Positions 12,210 to 24,900 of a DNA stretch of 64,000 bases are shown piece by piece. The notes under the pieces are model-generated. The model saw only the letters and a list, made by a program, of their open reading frames with translations, had not been told where the DNA came from and did not search any database. Each line of letters opens with the position of its first letter. The first letter of the stretch is position 1. Origin of the DNA: Antedon mediterranea (lineage: Eukaryota; Echinodermata; Crinoidea; Comatulida; Antedonidae); contig NC_092676.1 in the NCBI RefSeq assembly GCF_964355755.1, positions 4,818,288 through 4,882,287 of the forward strand. The letters run 5' to 3'. Made by a program: the position numbers and the translations under genes.

Positions 12210-12395
12210 AAAGTAATTAGGGGGTAATCTTGGGCCCCTCTCCCTAAAAAAGTCCCCTGAATAACAGTGGCCCATGGAGTTATACCTCCATGTGAGTGGC
12301 CGTATGTGTAAAAAAACACAATACTTCTCTCGTTTTACGGACAAGTGTCCTAAAATATGAGTGTCCCAAAGTACTGTAGAAGGTTCTCCTGCAGT
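12210..12395. repeat. copy of the dispersed GTGTCCC repeat
   Basis: Contains AAGTCCCCTGAATAACAG, GACAAGTGTCC and GTGTCCCAAAGTACTGTAG, phrases shared with stretches near 9890, 16625, 19550, 36840 and 39900. Confidence 0.5.
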
Positions 12396-12639
12396 ATGCA
12401 TTTTTTTCTTCATTCATTCTAACAATAGCTTCTTTAACTGTAAATAAAGTTAAAATAATTTTTTGTTTAAAAAAAACGCGTCAAAGTTAAGATTGTTCAG
12501 ATTGCTCTACTCAGATTTTTAATCTAATTAGTCTAATTCCTGTGTCGTGCAATAAAACTTGTCGAAAATAAAATGTGGTGTAAAGTGCATTCAACTCATT
12601 ACTTGGTCGTTCGTTTACTTCACACATGCGTCCTTCTAA

Positions 12640-12991
12640 ACTTGGTTCCCACTAGCGACGCAACGTAACGCAATCTACGCAACGTAAGAAAATGCCCTTC
12701 CAATCATTGTGTTTTCCCCCGCCTGCGTGAAATCAAACCTGCGATTTTGCAGCACTATTGCGTCGTCGGTTCTCACTTGTGATTACGCAATACAGCACTT
12801 TACGTCAATACGTCGTTACGTTGCGCCTTGCGTGGGAACTATCGCTTAAAGCGTGGTACCCACTAGAACGCAGCGACGTATCGACGCAATAGTGCTTCAA
12901 ACATCGCAGGTTTGATTTCAAACACAATTATTGGAAGGGCATTTTGCGTAGGTTGCGTTACGTTGCGTCGCTAGTGAGAACCAAGCTTTAA
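12640..12991. mobile_element. two family C MITEs in inverted orientation
   Basis: 12640-12849 starts CTTGGTTCCCACTAGCGACG and ends in the inverse CGTGGGAACTATCGCTTAA. 12847-12991 starts GCGTGGTACCCACTAGAACG and ends GCGTCGCTAGTGAGAACCAA. The two share AATGCCCTTCCAAT and AAATCAAACCTGCGAT on opposite strands, so they form a large inverted pair. Non-coding. Confidence 0.75.
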
Positions 12992-13132
12992 CGGTGAGCG
13001 GAAAACCACGTAGCAATTGTCCCACGTAGAACCTGTATCTATTATCCTCAGAGCATGGACCTATAAATGAATTTATAGGTCCATGCTTAGAGGAAACCGC
13101 CCGTCCGCTCCGTGCTTTGTGTAAATGGTAAT

Positions 13133-13280
13133 AAAACGTGGTTCCCACTAGAGACGCAACGCAAGGACGTACGCGCAACGCAAGCGAGTTGACCAATGAC
13201 CGGCCACTGTTCCGTAACCCATCGCTGGTGATTGGTAAAATCCTTGCGTTGCGTCGCTCGAGGGAACCAAAGCTCAAGGA
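13133..13280. mobile_element. MITE, family C
   Basis: Ends CGTGGTTCCCACTAGAGACG and GCGTCGCTCGAGGGAACCAA surround GTTGACCAATGACC and GTGATTGGTAAAATCC. Same arrangement as 3514-3660. Confidence 0.8.
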
Positions 13281-14140
13281 ATAACATAGATTCTATATTT
13301 TAATTACCGTTACGTGTATATGAACATTATTGGAATGGATGGAACAACTTAACTTGACTTGAGAAAATCACCCCGTCCTTTTTTTTTAGCATACTAGTCC
13401 TATTGGTTCCATTCGGTGAACTAAAGATGAAATGTTCTTTATTTTGACTCGACTTAATTCGGCTCGTGAAAGTATTTAATCAGCTCTCACCTTATAGCAT
13501 TATTTGTACAATTGCATTATAATTATCATTCAATTCCGTAGTATTGCTCATCCATTCATTTTTACCATTCCTTATTAATTATAGAACTCCTCATTTGAAT
13601 AAAAAAAAAAACAGAACCAAAATATATTAATTATTCCGGCCCCATGTCTGAATTAAAGTTTCTTAATTTATTATATGTTATTGATAATTTTCGTTCCATA
13701 TGCGTTTTTTCAATTGAAAGAAATGAAAGAAAGAAATGAAAGAAATTGGTCATAGCTTAAATTAAAATTTTTTTTATAATTATTTTGGCGGAACATGCAA
13801 GCAGAATAAGCAGCAGAAGTATTTTTTTGTTATAATCGGGAGAACGGTCTATAATTGGCCGGCTAATCAATGAATGACGTCAATCAATATCTTTAGGCAA
13901 TTTTCAATTTCATCTTATAGTATCTTACAGTCATAAACGATTTTTTATATTTTCTTCGTTTTTAAAGATTTTAATTAACCAATAAAATATCATCCGTTTA
14001 CATAATAGATTATTATATTTATTTAAAAACATTTAATTAGGGCTACTAACTAGAGGGCGGACCTATTGGAAACAAAATCCCAACAATCGATCACATGTTG
14101 GTGGTGGTGGCCTTGACATTTAATATTATCACGTGTGTGA
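13281..14140. other. intergenic region upstream of the receptor gene
   Basis: AT-rich with a GAAAGAAAT purine run near 13715-13750. A second TGACGTCA is at 13875-13882 and an inverted CCAAT (ATTGG) near 14065. Probably includes the receptor promoter; no TATA box is obvious. Confidence 0.4.
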
Positions 14141-14147
14141 CATAATT

Positions 14148-14156
14148 TCACGTGAC
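14148..14156. promoter_or_regulatory. CLEAR-like E-box TCACGTGAC upstream of the receptor gene
   Basis: TCACGTGAC matches nine bases of the CLEAR consensus GTCACGTGAC, bound by TFEB/TFE3 at lysosomal genes. It is 28 bases upstream of the ATG at 14185. A second ACGTG core lies at 14131. The position suits lysosomal-programme control; binding is inference. Confidence 0.5.
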
Positions 14157-14184
14157 CATTTATCGAATTCTTTTTTTCATAACA

Positions 14185-15991
14185 ATGGCGTTTCGTCCGG
14201 AGGTAGTTCACGGAAATTGTTCATTAATATTGTTTTTATTCATTATTATTTGTTTAACAATTAATGAAACACATTCAACTACACAGTGCATGGCAGGAAA
14301 ATATGATCTGACGCCAATAAGTGCATGGTAAGCGAATATAAATTATCTAGGCCTGGATAGATAGCCTAGGTACTCAGCTGAAAAGTTTGGAGGTGAACGA
14401 AAGTGCTGCAGTAGCGGGTGAATCCAGTAGCGCCGATACAATAGGCTGATGCCTAGCTAAGCCTGCTCTTTGTTTTGGTTCGGAGGCCTAAGCCTAGTCT
14501 AGTGTATGTTTTGTGAATTAAAGAACTAGTAGGCTAACTACTAGGCCTACAATACATTAAAAGCGTTTGTTACACACTGTGTATCATCACTGTATTGTGT
14601 GTGTGACTGTGTACTACTACTAGTTATATTGTTATTTTAATAATTCTAGGTAGGTTTACAGTATTATAGGGGTAGTTAGGCCTATTATCATGATACCAAA
14701 AGGGTGTGTAGAAAGCGACGACCTCGAATTGAACGACCCCAACGACCTGGGCGACCTCGAATTGGACGACCTAGAATTGGACGACCCATAACACGAAACT
14801 GACGACCCCTATAGCCTAGCCGTGTGGTATAACATCCCGAAGCCGAACATAGCCAAAGATCTTTAAACCATACCTTATATAATACTCGCAAGCAAGCAAT
14901 TGATTGAAAAAATACAGAATATCGCCATTTCATACTGAATGTGTCGACACGAACAAACGAACAGATATGGAACGCCAAGAGTGCATCATTAAAACTGCAT
15001 TCGACATATTAAAAATAAATTAAAAAGAAAGAAATATTATACATTACATGGTTAAACCATGGACGTATAATTACATCTGGTCTTCTTATAACGAACACTA
15101 TAGGCCTACCAAGCAGCGTGTTGCGAACATGTGCATGGGGGGAGGGCCATAAGAAAAGCTTTACATTTCACACATGCATTGTATACGGTCAAACCTTCTC
15201 ACCCGCCGCTGAAAAAGGGGCCGTTTTGACCTGGTATTTCGTGTGCTAATCGGATCGAATGCAGTTTTAATGATGCACTCTTGGCGTTCCATATCTGTTC
15301 GTTTGTTCGTGTCGACACATTCAGTATGAAATGGCGATATTTCTGTATTTTTTCAATCAATTGCTTGCTTGCGAGTATTATATAAGGTATGGTTTAAAGA
15401 TATTTGGCTATGTTCGGCTTCGGGATGTTATACCACACTTAGGCCTAAGCTAGGCTAGGGTCGTCGGTTTCGTGTTATGGGTCGTCCAATTCTAGGTCGT
15501 CCAATTCGAGGTCGTTGGGGTCGTCCAATTCGAGGTCGTCGCTTTCTACACACCCGATACCAAAACCATACATAAGGGCTACGTTTATGAATCTTCATTG
15601 ACATTAGCATAAAACCACTAGCCTATTCCTAGTGTATTTTCCTGAAGCTTGTATGTATTTGTTGTAAATTGGCTTATTTTTGTTTCATTTCATTTTCAGG
15701 GATATTTGGCACCTAAAAACTAAGATTTCTGACAAACCGGTCCATTTCTCAATCAACCCATGCGGTAGCTTACCAAATGGCATATGTAGCAGTGAACACG
15801 TTTCAATCTGTATGAGTGATGACACAAATACTGCCACAGTAATAGGAAATTTTTCCGAAACATTAGAGCCAAAGACATTTGAGCATAAAGGAGGCTTTCG
15901 ATTGGATTTCCAAGGCGGCATTTGCCCATCAGCCTCAGGATCCAAGAGGTTCTACAACACCAGTATAAACTTCAAATGTGGTAATAGCCTT
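14185..15991 (+). CDS. IGF2R: receptor exons 1-2: signal peptide and repeat 1
   Basis: Exon 1 carries the signal peptide and the first Cys ([15 protein letters not shown]). Exon 2 encodes the rest of repeat 1, with [14 protein letters not shown], the Gly-rich [10 protein letters not shown] turn and the closing INFKCG strand. The sugar-binding Gln after the central Cys is replaced (SICMSDD), so this repeat should not bind mannose-6-phosphate, as in mammals. Confidence 0.93.
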
Positions 15992-18900
15992 GTAAGTATG
16001 GTTTATTCAAGGATTGATCATAGGCGGGTTCAAGGAGCATATGTTCCAACCCTCCCGATTTATTCGGGAGTCTCTCAAATTTTAACATCATCTCCCGGTC
16101 TCCTGAATTTCAAATATATCTCCTGGTTTCACACATGTTTCTATAAAATTCAGTATTATTGTATTAAAAAGGGCCATAGAAAATCAGTTTTCCCACAAAA
16201 GTTAATATTAAAAATTAATTTAATCATCACACATCGTACGTACCATCATCGTAAATGATACAATGAACAATTGATAGCATTGATAGATTGTATAGCGCCA
16301 CTTCTTAATAGTTGATAGTGCGATATTATACAACGCGAGCGTCGTGTGTCTACAATAAAAAGTTTTTAATTATAATTTACGCACTAGGTGCATATGTTGA
16401 ACATTGGTGGCGATAGACTTCACAGTCCTTAACTTTGGTGGCAGTATACTCTCCCGATTTTTAATTCATTTCGGTTGGAACATTTGAAGGAAGCCCATCC
16501 AGCCTGTGTACTTGAAGAAAATTTTTATAATCTACACACAAAAATTGGACACTTTATGCCATTTATGTAGGCCTTGGGAGGAGTTTGCTGTATACAGTGT
16601 TAAACCATTATGAAAGTATCCCCTTAATAGAGGTGTTTCCCGGCATTCTAAAGTAGAGGTGCTATTGTAACTGAATAATCTAGTTTCCTAAATGGTCTGT
16701 CTACATGGACAAGTCTAGAGAAAACTCAAATTGACCGCCTTTTTAAACTACAAAAACGTGCACTTCGGATTTGCGCGGGAGAATCATTTAGAGCCCATAC
16801 AAAATTACTTTTTAAAAGATTTAACGTTTTAAACATTTATGATTTAAATAAATTACAAGTTGCCTCATTTATGTACCGTTTATCTAACAATTTACTGCCT
16901 TCACATTTTAATGCTTTATTTACAAGAATTGACGAACGCCATTCCTATAAAACCCGATCCTCTGTTAACAATTATATCCTTGATAATTTAAATGTTAAGG
17001 CTCGACGATTTTCTATGTATTATTTTGGTCCCAAACTTTGGACTTCACTCTCAAATGAACTTAAACAGAAATCTTCCTTTTCTAGTTTTAAATCTAATTT
17101 CAAACACAAAATGGTGTCAGAATATGCTACATAAATTTTCGCCGATCTTTTATCCTTATTTATTTGGTGGTGATACATGGCATTAAATCCTTCACCCTGG
17201 TATTCAATAATCTCCGCTACATTGTATCGTTATACTTGTTATTATACCATATTTAATTATATTTCATATTGTACTCTAATTGTTATCATTATCCCTTTTA
17301 TCATATATTATATAATTGCCTGGTTTATCTTAACTTCTATAATTTAAATTTTTTTTTATTTCTTTATTTTATGTACTTTCACTATTATATATTTATATTT
17401 TAGTCTACTCTGTAGCAATGTTAGTATACTTAGGCATACGGGAGTCACGACTTAAAGTTCAGTGAACTTACTGTGACTTCCATCCACCCACATTTAATAT
17501 ATGTTATGTTATGTAAATGTAAATGATATATATATATATATATATAAGTGAGTGGAAAAAATAAATAAACGAAACGAAACGAAACGAAACGAAACACTAT
17601 CAAACTTTATGTGACAAAAAATGTGATGCGCCCTTATGATGTCATATCACTACTATGTTTGGGTATATCACTACCATATTTGAGTCAAACTAGTTTGATA
17701 GTGTAGACAGAGCTTTAGGTTAAAACTTTGAGGTTGGTGGTGTATGACAAACAAGCAATATTTTTTTACGTTATTTAAAGATTTAGATGTCCCACATAAT
17801 GCCTTTTTCATATCACGTAATAGTCACTTTGACCAAAACCTGGATCGAAAAAAAAAATGATTTACGTGAAAAAAATGTTATTTAAACCAAAAAATACCTA
17901 AATTTTCTGTTAGACAATTGTTTTTGGTTAAAATTAACTGTTTTGTTTGTCTTTTTACAGAAGTGAATAACTTAAAACTGCAAAATGGCCTATTCAAAGA
18001 ATGATTTTATTAATCTTCATTTTTCATGTTTTTGGGGGACAATACATCTTTAATAATGAATTTAATAATTTATTAAATATTATTACAGGGTTCACCCATA
18101 CTTTTAGAAAGTTCTGCGTGCAGTTTTTTCATTGAATGGCACACGACCGCTGCTTGCGATCGCGTCGATCATCAAGCGGTGAAGGAGAACAGGTGTTATC
18201 TTTATGACAACCAAAATAAGAAGCATGACTTCACGCCATTGGTGAAACAGTTTTCAGGGTACTTGGCAGTCTCCAATGGTGACTATGATTTCTACATTAA
18301 TGTTTGTAGAAATATACAGGCTGGTAAGTTCTTTGTACTGCAGTTACTGCAGTAACCTACATTTTTTACTCCATGTATGATTTTTGTTTGTTTGATTTTT
18401 ACTGTAGAAGTTTTATGAGTCAGTCTCTGCAATAAATAGTGTGTATGATTACTTAAAAAAAACTTTCTAAATAATTTCATAAATCGGGTTAAAAGAGTAA
18501 ACAGGTGGCTGTGAAAAAGTTAATTTATACTGAAGGCGTAATTAGAGTACCCCCTCTGCAGGTTAACAACAACCACAGTTGAGAGCCTATGTGATGAGCA
18601 CGAATAGTATACTGTACTAAAGCTTCAATATGCATATATTTAGGGTTTCACATCCTATCCGAAGGACAAGGCAATGATAGTAAAAAACATCTCTAAGAGG
18701 GTACAGGTCTTGAACTCTTTTGTCTCAGATTTAAGCCTGATTGCCTTTATGCCATATGGTGCTAAAGTATGTGACAAAAATATGTGATGTGTCCATATAT
18801 ATAGACATGATGTCATATCACTACCGTATTTGGGAATATCACTACCATATTTGGTCACATCATTGATAGTGTAGACAGAGCTTACAGTTCTTGAACCTTT

Positions 18901-21900
18901 AATATCTCATTTAAGTGTTAATTCCATTGTACCATTTTACTAGTTAACAAATTATATTAGGCATGGCCTTAAAGCTCTGTCTACACTATAAAACTTTATG
19001 TGACAAAAATATATATGAACATGATGATGTCATAGCACTACAATATGTGTGCATATCACTACTATATTTGGGCGCATTACAATTTTTGTCACATTAAGTT
19101 TGATAGTGTAGACCGAGCTTTAGTAATTACATTCATTAGAAGTATTTCTTGTTAGATGTATCTTGAAATAAAAAACAAATGTTTTCTAATTTGCAGAAGG
19201 GTCGACATCATCTTGTCCACAAGAGGCTGCTGCTTGTCGCATTGATAGTAGTGATGGTTCCGCGGCCAAAACAGCGTATAATATGGGCGCGCCGGTGGAT
19301 CGAGAGTTTGTTCGTCTCAATGATAATAAATTCTCACTTTACTATGAGCACGCAGAAACAAATATCCCAGGATGTAATAATCACAACCCGTCTACGACGA
19401 TTACATTCATATGCCCTAGAGAGGGGCCTAGAATTGGGGAGGTGAGCATTTTGTATGGCTTGATTTAGTTCAGTAGACCCAATAACGTGTGTTCCATGAA
19501 TAGTGTCGGCTGTTTTAAAACATATATTTTCCTCCTTTGTTAAATGTGGAAGTGTCCTTTAATATGGGTGTCCTCTGAATGTGGGTTTCCCAAAGAAGGA
19601 CTATACTGTATATGGGGTTAGAGGTCATAACATTTTAAAATCTACAGTATGCTATTAAAATTAGTTTCATTATTTTTTTGTTGTCAATTATGACATTATC
19701 ACATTATCAATCTATTTTAGTTTTGAGATAAATACTTTTTTATTATTTCAGAGTCGAGCACCAGTTGTGACGTCTGATTACAACTGCCAATTTCAAGTTG
19801 AATGGCAGACTGAGTATGCATGTGAAACGGAGATGCTGACGTCGCACACCTGTGTTCTAGACAGCGACAAATACGGGATTGACATTGACTTGGCTCCTCT
19901 TCAAAAAGCAGGTTAGTTTCTGTTTCAAAATGTTTCTTTCGACATCATTACTGCCGAGAGACATAATATCCCGAAAGTGTAAAATTAAAACGGTATTGAA
20001 AATGAAAACTGGCTTTCATGTTCGCAACTGGTCATCTATTCATAGAAAGTACTTATAATATAAGGCAGTCAATATATGCCGAAAATAAAATTGATTCACA
20101 CTTACAGATCATACTGAGTAATGTTTTAATTTTACAATCATTTGGGAAAAATAACTCTTCATTTAAACATACTAGCAAAATGTTAAGATATCTGTCGCGC
20201 CTTGTCTCTAGAATGCCCGCTTTGAATGAATGAAGTGACATGGCTTCTACATAAAGTTGGGTAATGAGTTCCTAAAGATATTTTATATAATTATTTAGAA
20301 AAATATATTACATTTTTAATAAAACGTTGAAGTAGGATATGACCAAGAAAGATTGGCAATTTTTAATTGGATAATAAACCAAATTGTGTCATGTTTAAAA
20401 TGTCAGCTTATTTCCAAGGACCTAAATGGCATGGAACAAGTTGATCCCCCCCTCCCATATAAATCCTGTGTGGTGTCCTGGGTGTGCTAACCATGAAGAT
20501 GTATCCTCATTTTTCATAATCCAAACACTGTTTTGAGCATAGTATAAAGCACTTTCTACACTATCAAACTTTATGTGACAAAAAATGTGATGTGCCCATG
20601 GACACGATGATGTCACATCACTACCATATTTGGGCATATCACCACCATATTTATTCACATCACTACCATTATTTGTTCACATCAATACCATATTAAGATT
20701 AATTCAGCATCTTATTCCTTCATTTTAAGCTGGTAGCAACTACCATGTGAAGACTACTGGATATGATTATTATGTGAATGTATGCGAAAATGCTTGTGAT
20801 AGTAAACCAGACGCAGGTGTCTGCCAGCTTGCTACACCTGATGTTGATGCTGTCGAGAAAAATGCTGGAAGCTTTGGCAACAACCTTCAAACACTGAGGT
20901 ATATGCAGACTTTAATTATATTAATATCCTGGATTTATATAGCGCCTAATGTTGTAAAACCTCTAAGCGCTGTACATAAACTAATACGAAAAAAGGAATT
21001 CCAACAATGGCAAAAAAAAAAAAAATCGTGGTAAGGGGATACGCCCTCGTAGCTAACCAGGGATTGGTCTAATTGAACCCCGGTCAGCACCAGTTATGTC
21101 TCGGTCATCCCGCTTATTTTCTCCAAAATATTTTTTACGTGATGATGTATAAATTTCTTTAATTTAGGCTCTACCACTAGGCAACTATAAGAACATGCAT
21201 TTTCACAAAACAGGTTCCGTCCTCGTATCTGGAAAGCTTAGCTTATATCCATATTTCACTATAAAATGCAGATGCCAGAGATTGTATTTAGCGTCCTCTG
21301 TAGTTTGATGTACTTTTTAAAACTTTTTATAGGGCCCTCTCTCTTGTTTGACTCTACTTTCTAAATTCTCACATCCAACAAACACTTTGGTATCTAATTG
21401 TGTGCAGAATATCATTTCCCTCAATATCTGCATAGTGTTGCATCACGTTATTATTAATTAGAAAAGTTCCTTGTTTTCCATTCCCAAGTAAATAAGCATG
21501 TAAATTAACTAAGTTTCTTTTATTTAGTTATGTAGATGGGGAGCTGTCTCTCACATACAAAGGAGGGAATAAGTGTTCAAGCGGATTTGAGAGAACATCT
21601 GTGATTACATTTAAATGCAATGTAACTGCAGGTTAGTGTTGTATGAGCAACAGTACATTAGACAATTACATATTTCAGCATCTGATTCCTTCAGAATACA
21701 GAAAAATCTTCTTTCCCTATTAAGGAGATACTTTCCTGTGAAAGACTGAAGCTCTGTCTACACTATCAAACTTTATGTGACAACAAAAAAAGTGATATCA
21801 TATCACTACCGTATTTGGGTATATCACCGCCATATTTAGGCACAGCACACTGTTTTTGTCTAGTTTGATAGTGTGAATATTGTTCACTTTCCTGTGAAAC

Positions 21901-24900
21901 AAACAATGCTTGTTAAATTTGTTAAAAACTTTCCTGTGAAACAAATGATGGTCAATATATTTGTTAAAACTATGTCTGCCCCTATTAAGTGGTCACTTTC
22001 TTTATTAAAACTATGTCTAACCCCCACGCAGCTACCACTCTAAAATAATATGTACTTTATGCTTTATAACGTTGTACTTCGTTTTTATATTTCGCTAGAT
22101 GTTGGCTCACCAACATTCATCACAGAGACTTCGTGCACGTACTTCTTTGAATGGCATACACGGTATGCCTGTCACGAGCACCCTACGTGTCAGGTTACCG
22201 TGGGAAAGAAACGATACGACCTTGGCTTACTTGATCAGGAAGGTAAAAATTGGGTCGCTCTGAACAGTGACGAGGTGGAGAGCGGTACGTTTATTCTGAA
22301 CGTGTGTGACAAAATTGTACGAGACGAGACGAAAAATGTGGGGTCAACAAAATGTGGAACAGAAGACTCTGCCTGCTATATTGGTAAAATAATTAATATT
22401 CAAATAACAGCTGATTCTCAATAATGTATTTTTGTCCTGTATCATAAGGAAATTTGTGATTCAGCATCACATGTGCATCCCATGTGATGATGGGACCCTA
22501 ACCAAACCATAACCATAGAATATGGTAAAATGATGCTTTAGGTAGTTTAATGGTTTAATGGTTTTAAATTTATATAGCACAAAATACAAATAGTCTCTAT
22601 GCGCTGTTTAGCACAAGTGTGAAAATGAAAATGTTGATGTAAAATAAACCACGAAAATAGCCTAAGAAAACCGAATAAATTGACCAAGACAACAGAAAAA
22701 AAATCTCACATCATCACACTATTTCACTAACTTGTCAAGACAAGCTAGCTATTTATTCACAAGTGTCATAGTGATGTGAGCATCTGACTGTCCTGCCTAA
22801 CAAACAATAAAATGTATAAGGTAGTGGCACTGATGTATTGACTGTCAAAAATCATGGTACTATGACTGAACCAGGATTTGAACCAAGGACCCTTGCATTA
22901 TTTCACTAAATGCTGTAATTATACTGAAACAATAATAATAGTTACTTCTTATATAGTGCATGTAAGCAGGCTATCTCCCCAAGACATAAATTGAAGTAAA
23001 ACAAGAAATGACAAAGTTGTTAGATAAATGACAAAGTTTGTTTAGAAAAGGAAATAAGTTTTTAATGTTTAGTAAATGATTTTACACACAAAAGTTTTTT
23101 TTTCTGAAGAGGGTTCTGATGTGAAGGACATTGGTGTGTTTAAATCATCACCTGTATTTGAGGACAATCATCTGACATTGAAATATACCAAAGGTGGACC
23201 ATGTGACAACAAGAAACAGATCTCAACTATCATTACTTTTTCCTGTAGCCCAGGTAATATTTGTTTGTTATTTCATATGCATCCAGCTGTGAGTAAAATT
23301 CCAATTACAGGATGGATAAACTATTTTATAATTTATTTTGCTTATAAATTAAGTCTCATTTGAGGCTTAGGAGGTGGAGTTGAAAAAGTTGTGAGTCACA
23401 ACCCTGGCACTAAGTCAGGATTGAACCCTGGACCTTGGGATTGGAAGGCAAGCATGTTAACCACCAAGCAACAGCTCCACTACAAATTAATGTCTTATTT
23501 CATTTATTGCTGTTTTTGTTTTTAAATATAAATGAAGTTTATAAACCCCTTCTTGAAACTTTAGAAAGTTCAGAAATTGGGCATGGATTTTCCAGAGTAT
23601 AATTTGTGATTAAACTGAGTATGTAGGTTTTTTAGATATGAGGTCAAAGGTTGAGGTTTGTTCATGCTCTCTAAAAGAAATATGCTGTTCTTTTAATACA
23701 ACTGTCCTAAAGCAGATTTTTTTCTGTCCTAAAGGTTTTTTCTACTATGTAAAATACATCCTGGGGAAGCATGCCCCCACACCTCCCCCTACATTTTGAA
23801 ATTCAATAGGATTATTATAATTAATTTAATTTCACAATTTGTAGGCCCGGATCCCCTTATTTGAAAATCTTCCACTATTTCCATTGGTTCTGTACAACAA
23901 AGTAAAAATGTAATTGTCTCCCAGGTCCCCTGATTATAATTTTTCTTTCAATTATGTTTTATTGTTCAACATGTACATTCTTTAAATTTTATTTGATTTA
24001 AGGTGACCTAGAGAGTGCTCCTGTTTTTACCCGTAAATCCAGTGACGGTTGTATGTATGAATTTGAATGGCGTACAGCAGCAGCCTGCCCTCAAGAAGAA
24101 GCGATAAAAAGTCACAGTTGTACAGCTTATGATGATGAAAGAGGTAATCTATTGTTTGAACCGATTTCTGTATCACCCATATCATGAGTTGATTGGGAAG
24201 AATATTTTCAACAAATGAAAATCTCCTCCCCATTCAACGAATATACAAGATATATTAATATATTTGTTTTATAACACCCATTGTTCTACCTAAAGCCGCT
24301 GTTACCATCTTTTATCACTGTGCCATTCAAAAAGTCAGAGTTTCAATGTCAATAGTCTGTGCACACTATAAGATGCCATTAAATAGAACCGTTAAATGGA
24401 ACGTTTACCATGCAATAGAACTAATAATGAATGGCACACATAGGGTGTATTATAATGTGGCATTATTTTTCAAATCTATTAATTCCAGGATCTCATTTTG
24501 ATAATAAAATATCGTCATTATGTTTATCGCAAATAGCTTGATTTCGCGAGGAACGTCATTTCACAATGCATGAGAAGAGTTTGGGAGCATATGTCACAAC
24601 ATGTCCGTACAAACAACAACTCATGTATGTACGCATAGTGATAGAAAGAGACCACAACCAGAGAGAGCCCAACAAACAATAAGAAGAATTGATGTCACAA
24701 AAGCGAAAGCTTAAGAAGACTCTAACAACAAATGAACAAATGAATGAATAGTGATGTTTGCTCCCATTCTCTTCCCACAATGCATCACACACACTATTTG
24801 CGATATGCACAAATCTCTAAGCGCAATCAGAACATTTGTCAATAGCAGTATATGATAATTCTGCTAAAATGTGTAGCAGTATACAGTACTTAAATCTTGA

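Noticed and set aside
12918-13287. Overlapping - strand frames of 119 and 66 codons
   Set aside because: They fall in family C MITE sequence and have no protein-like similarity.
14688-14978. 96-codon - strand frame
   Set aside because: It is one arm of a foldback element, and the opposite arm carries the mirror sequence.
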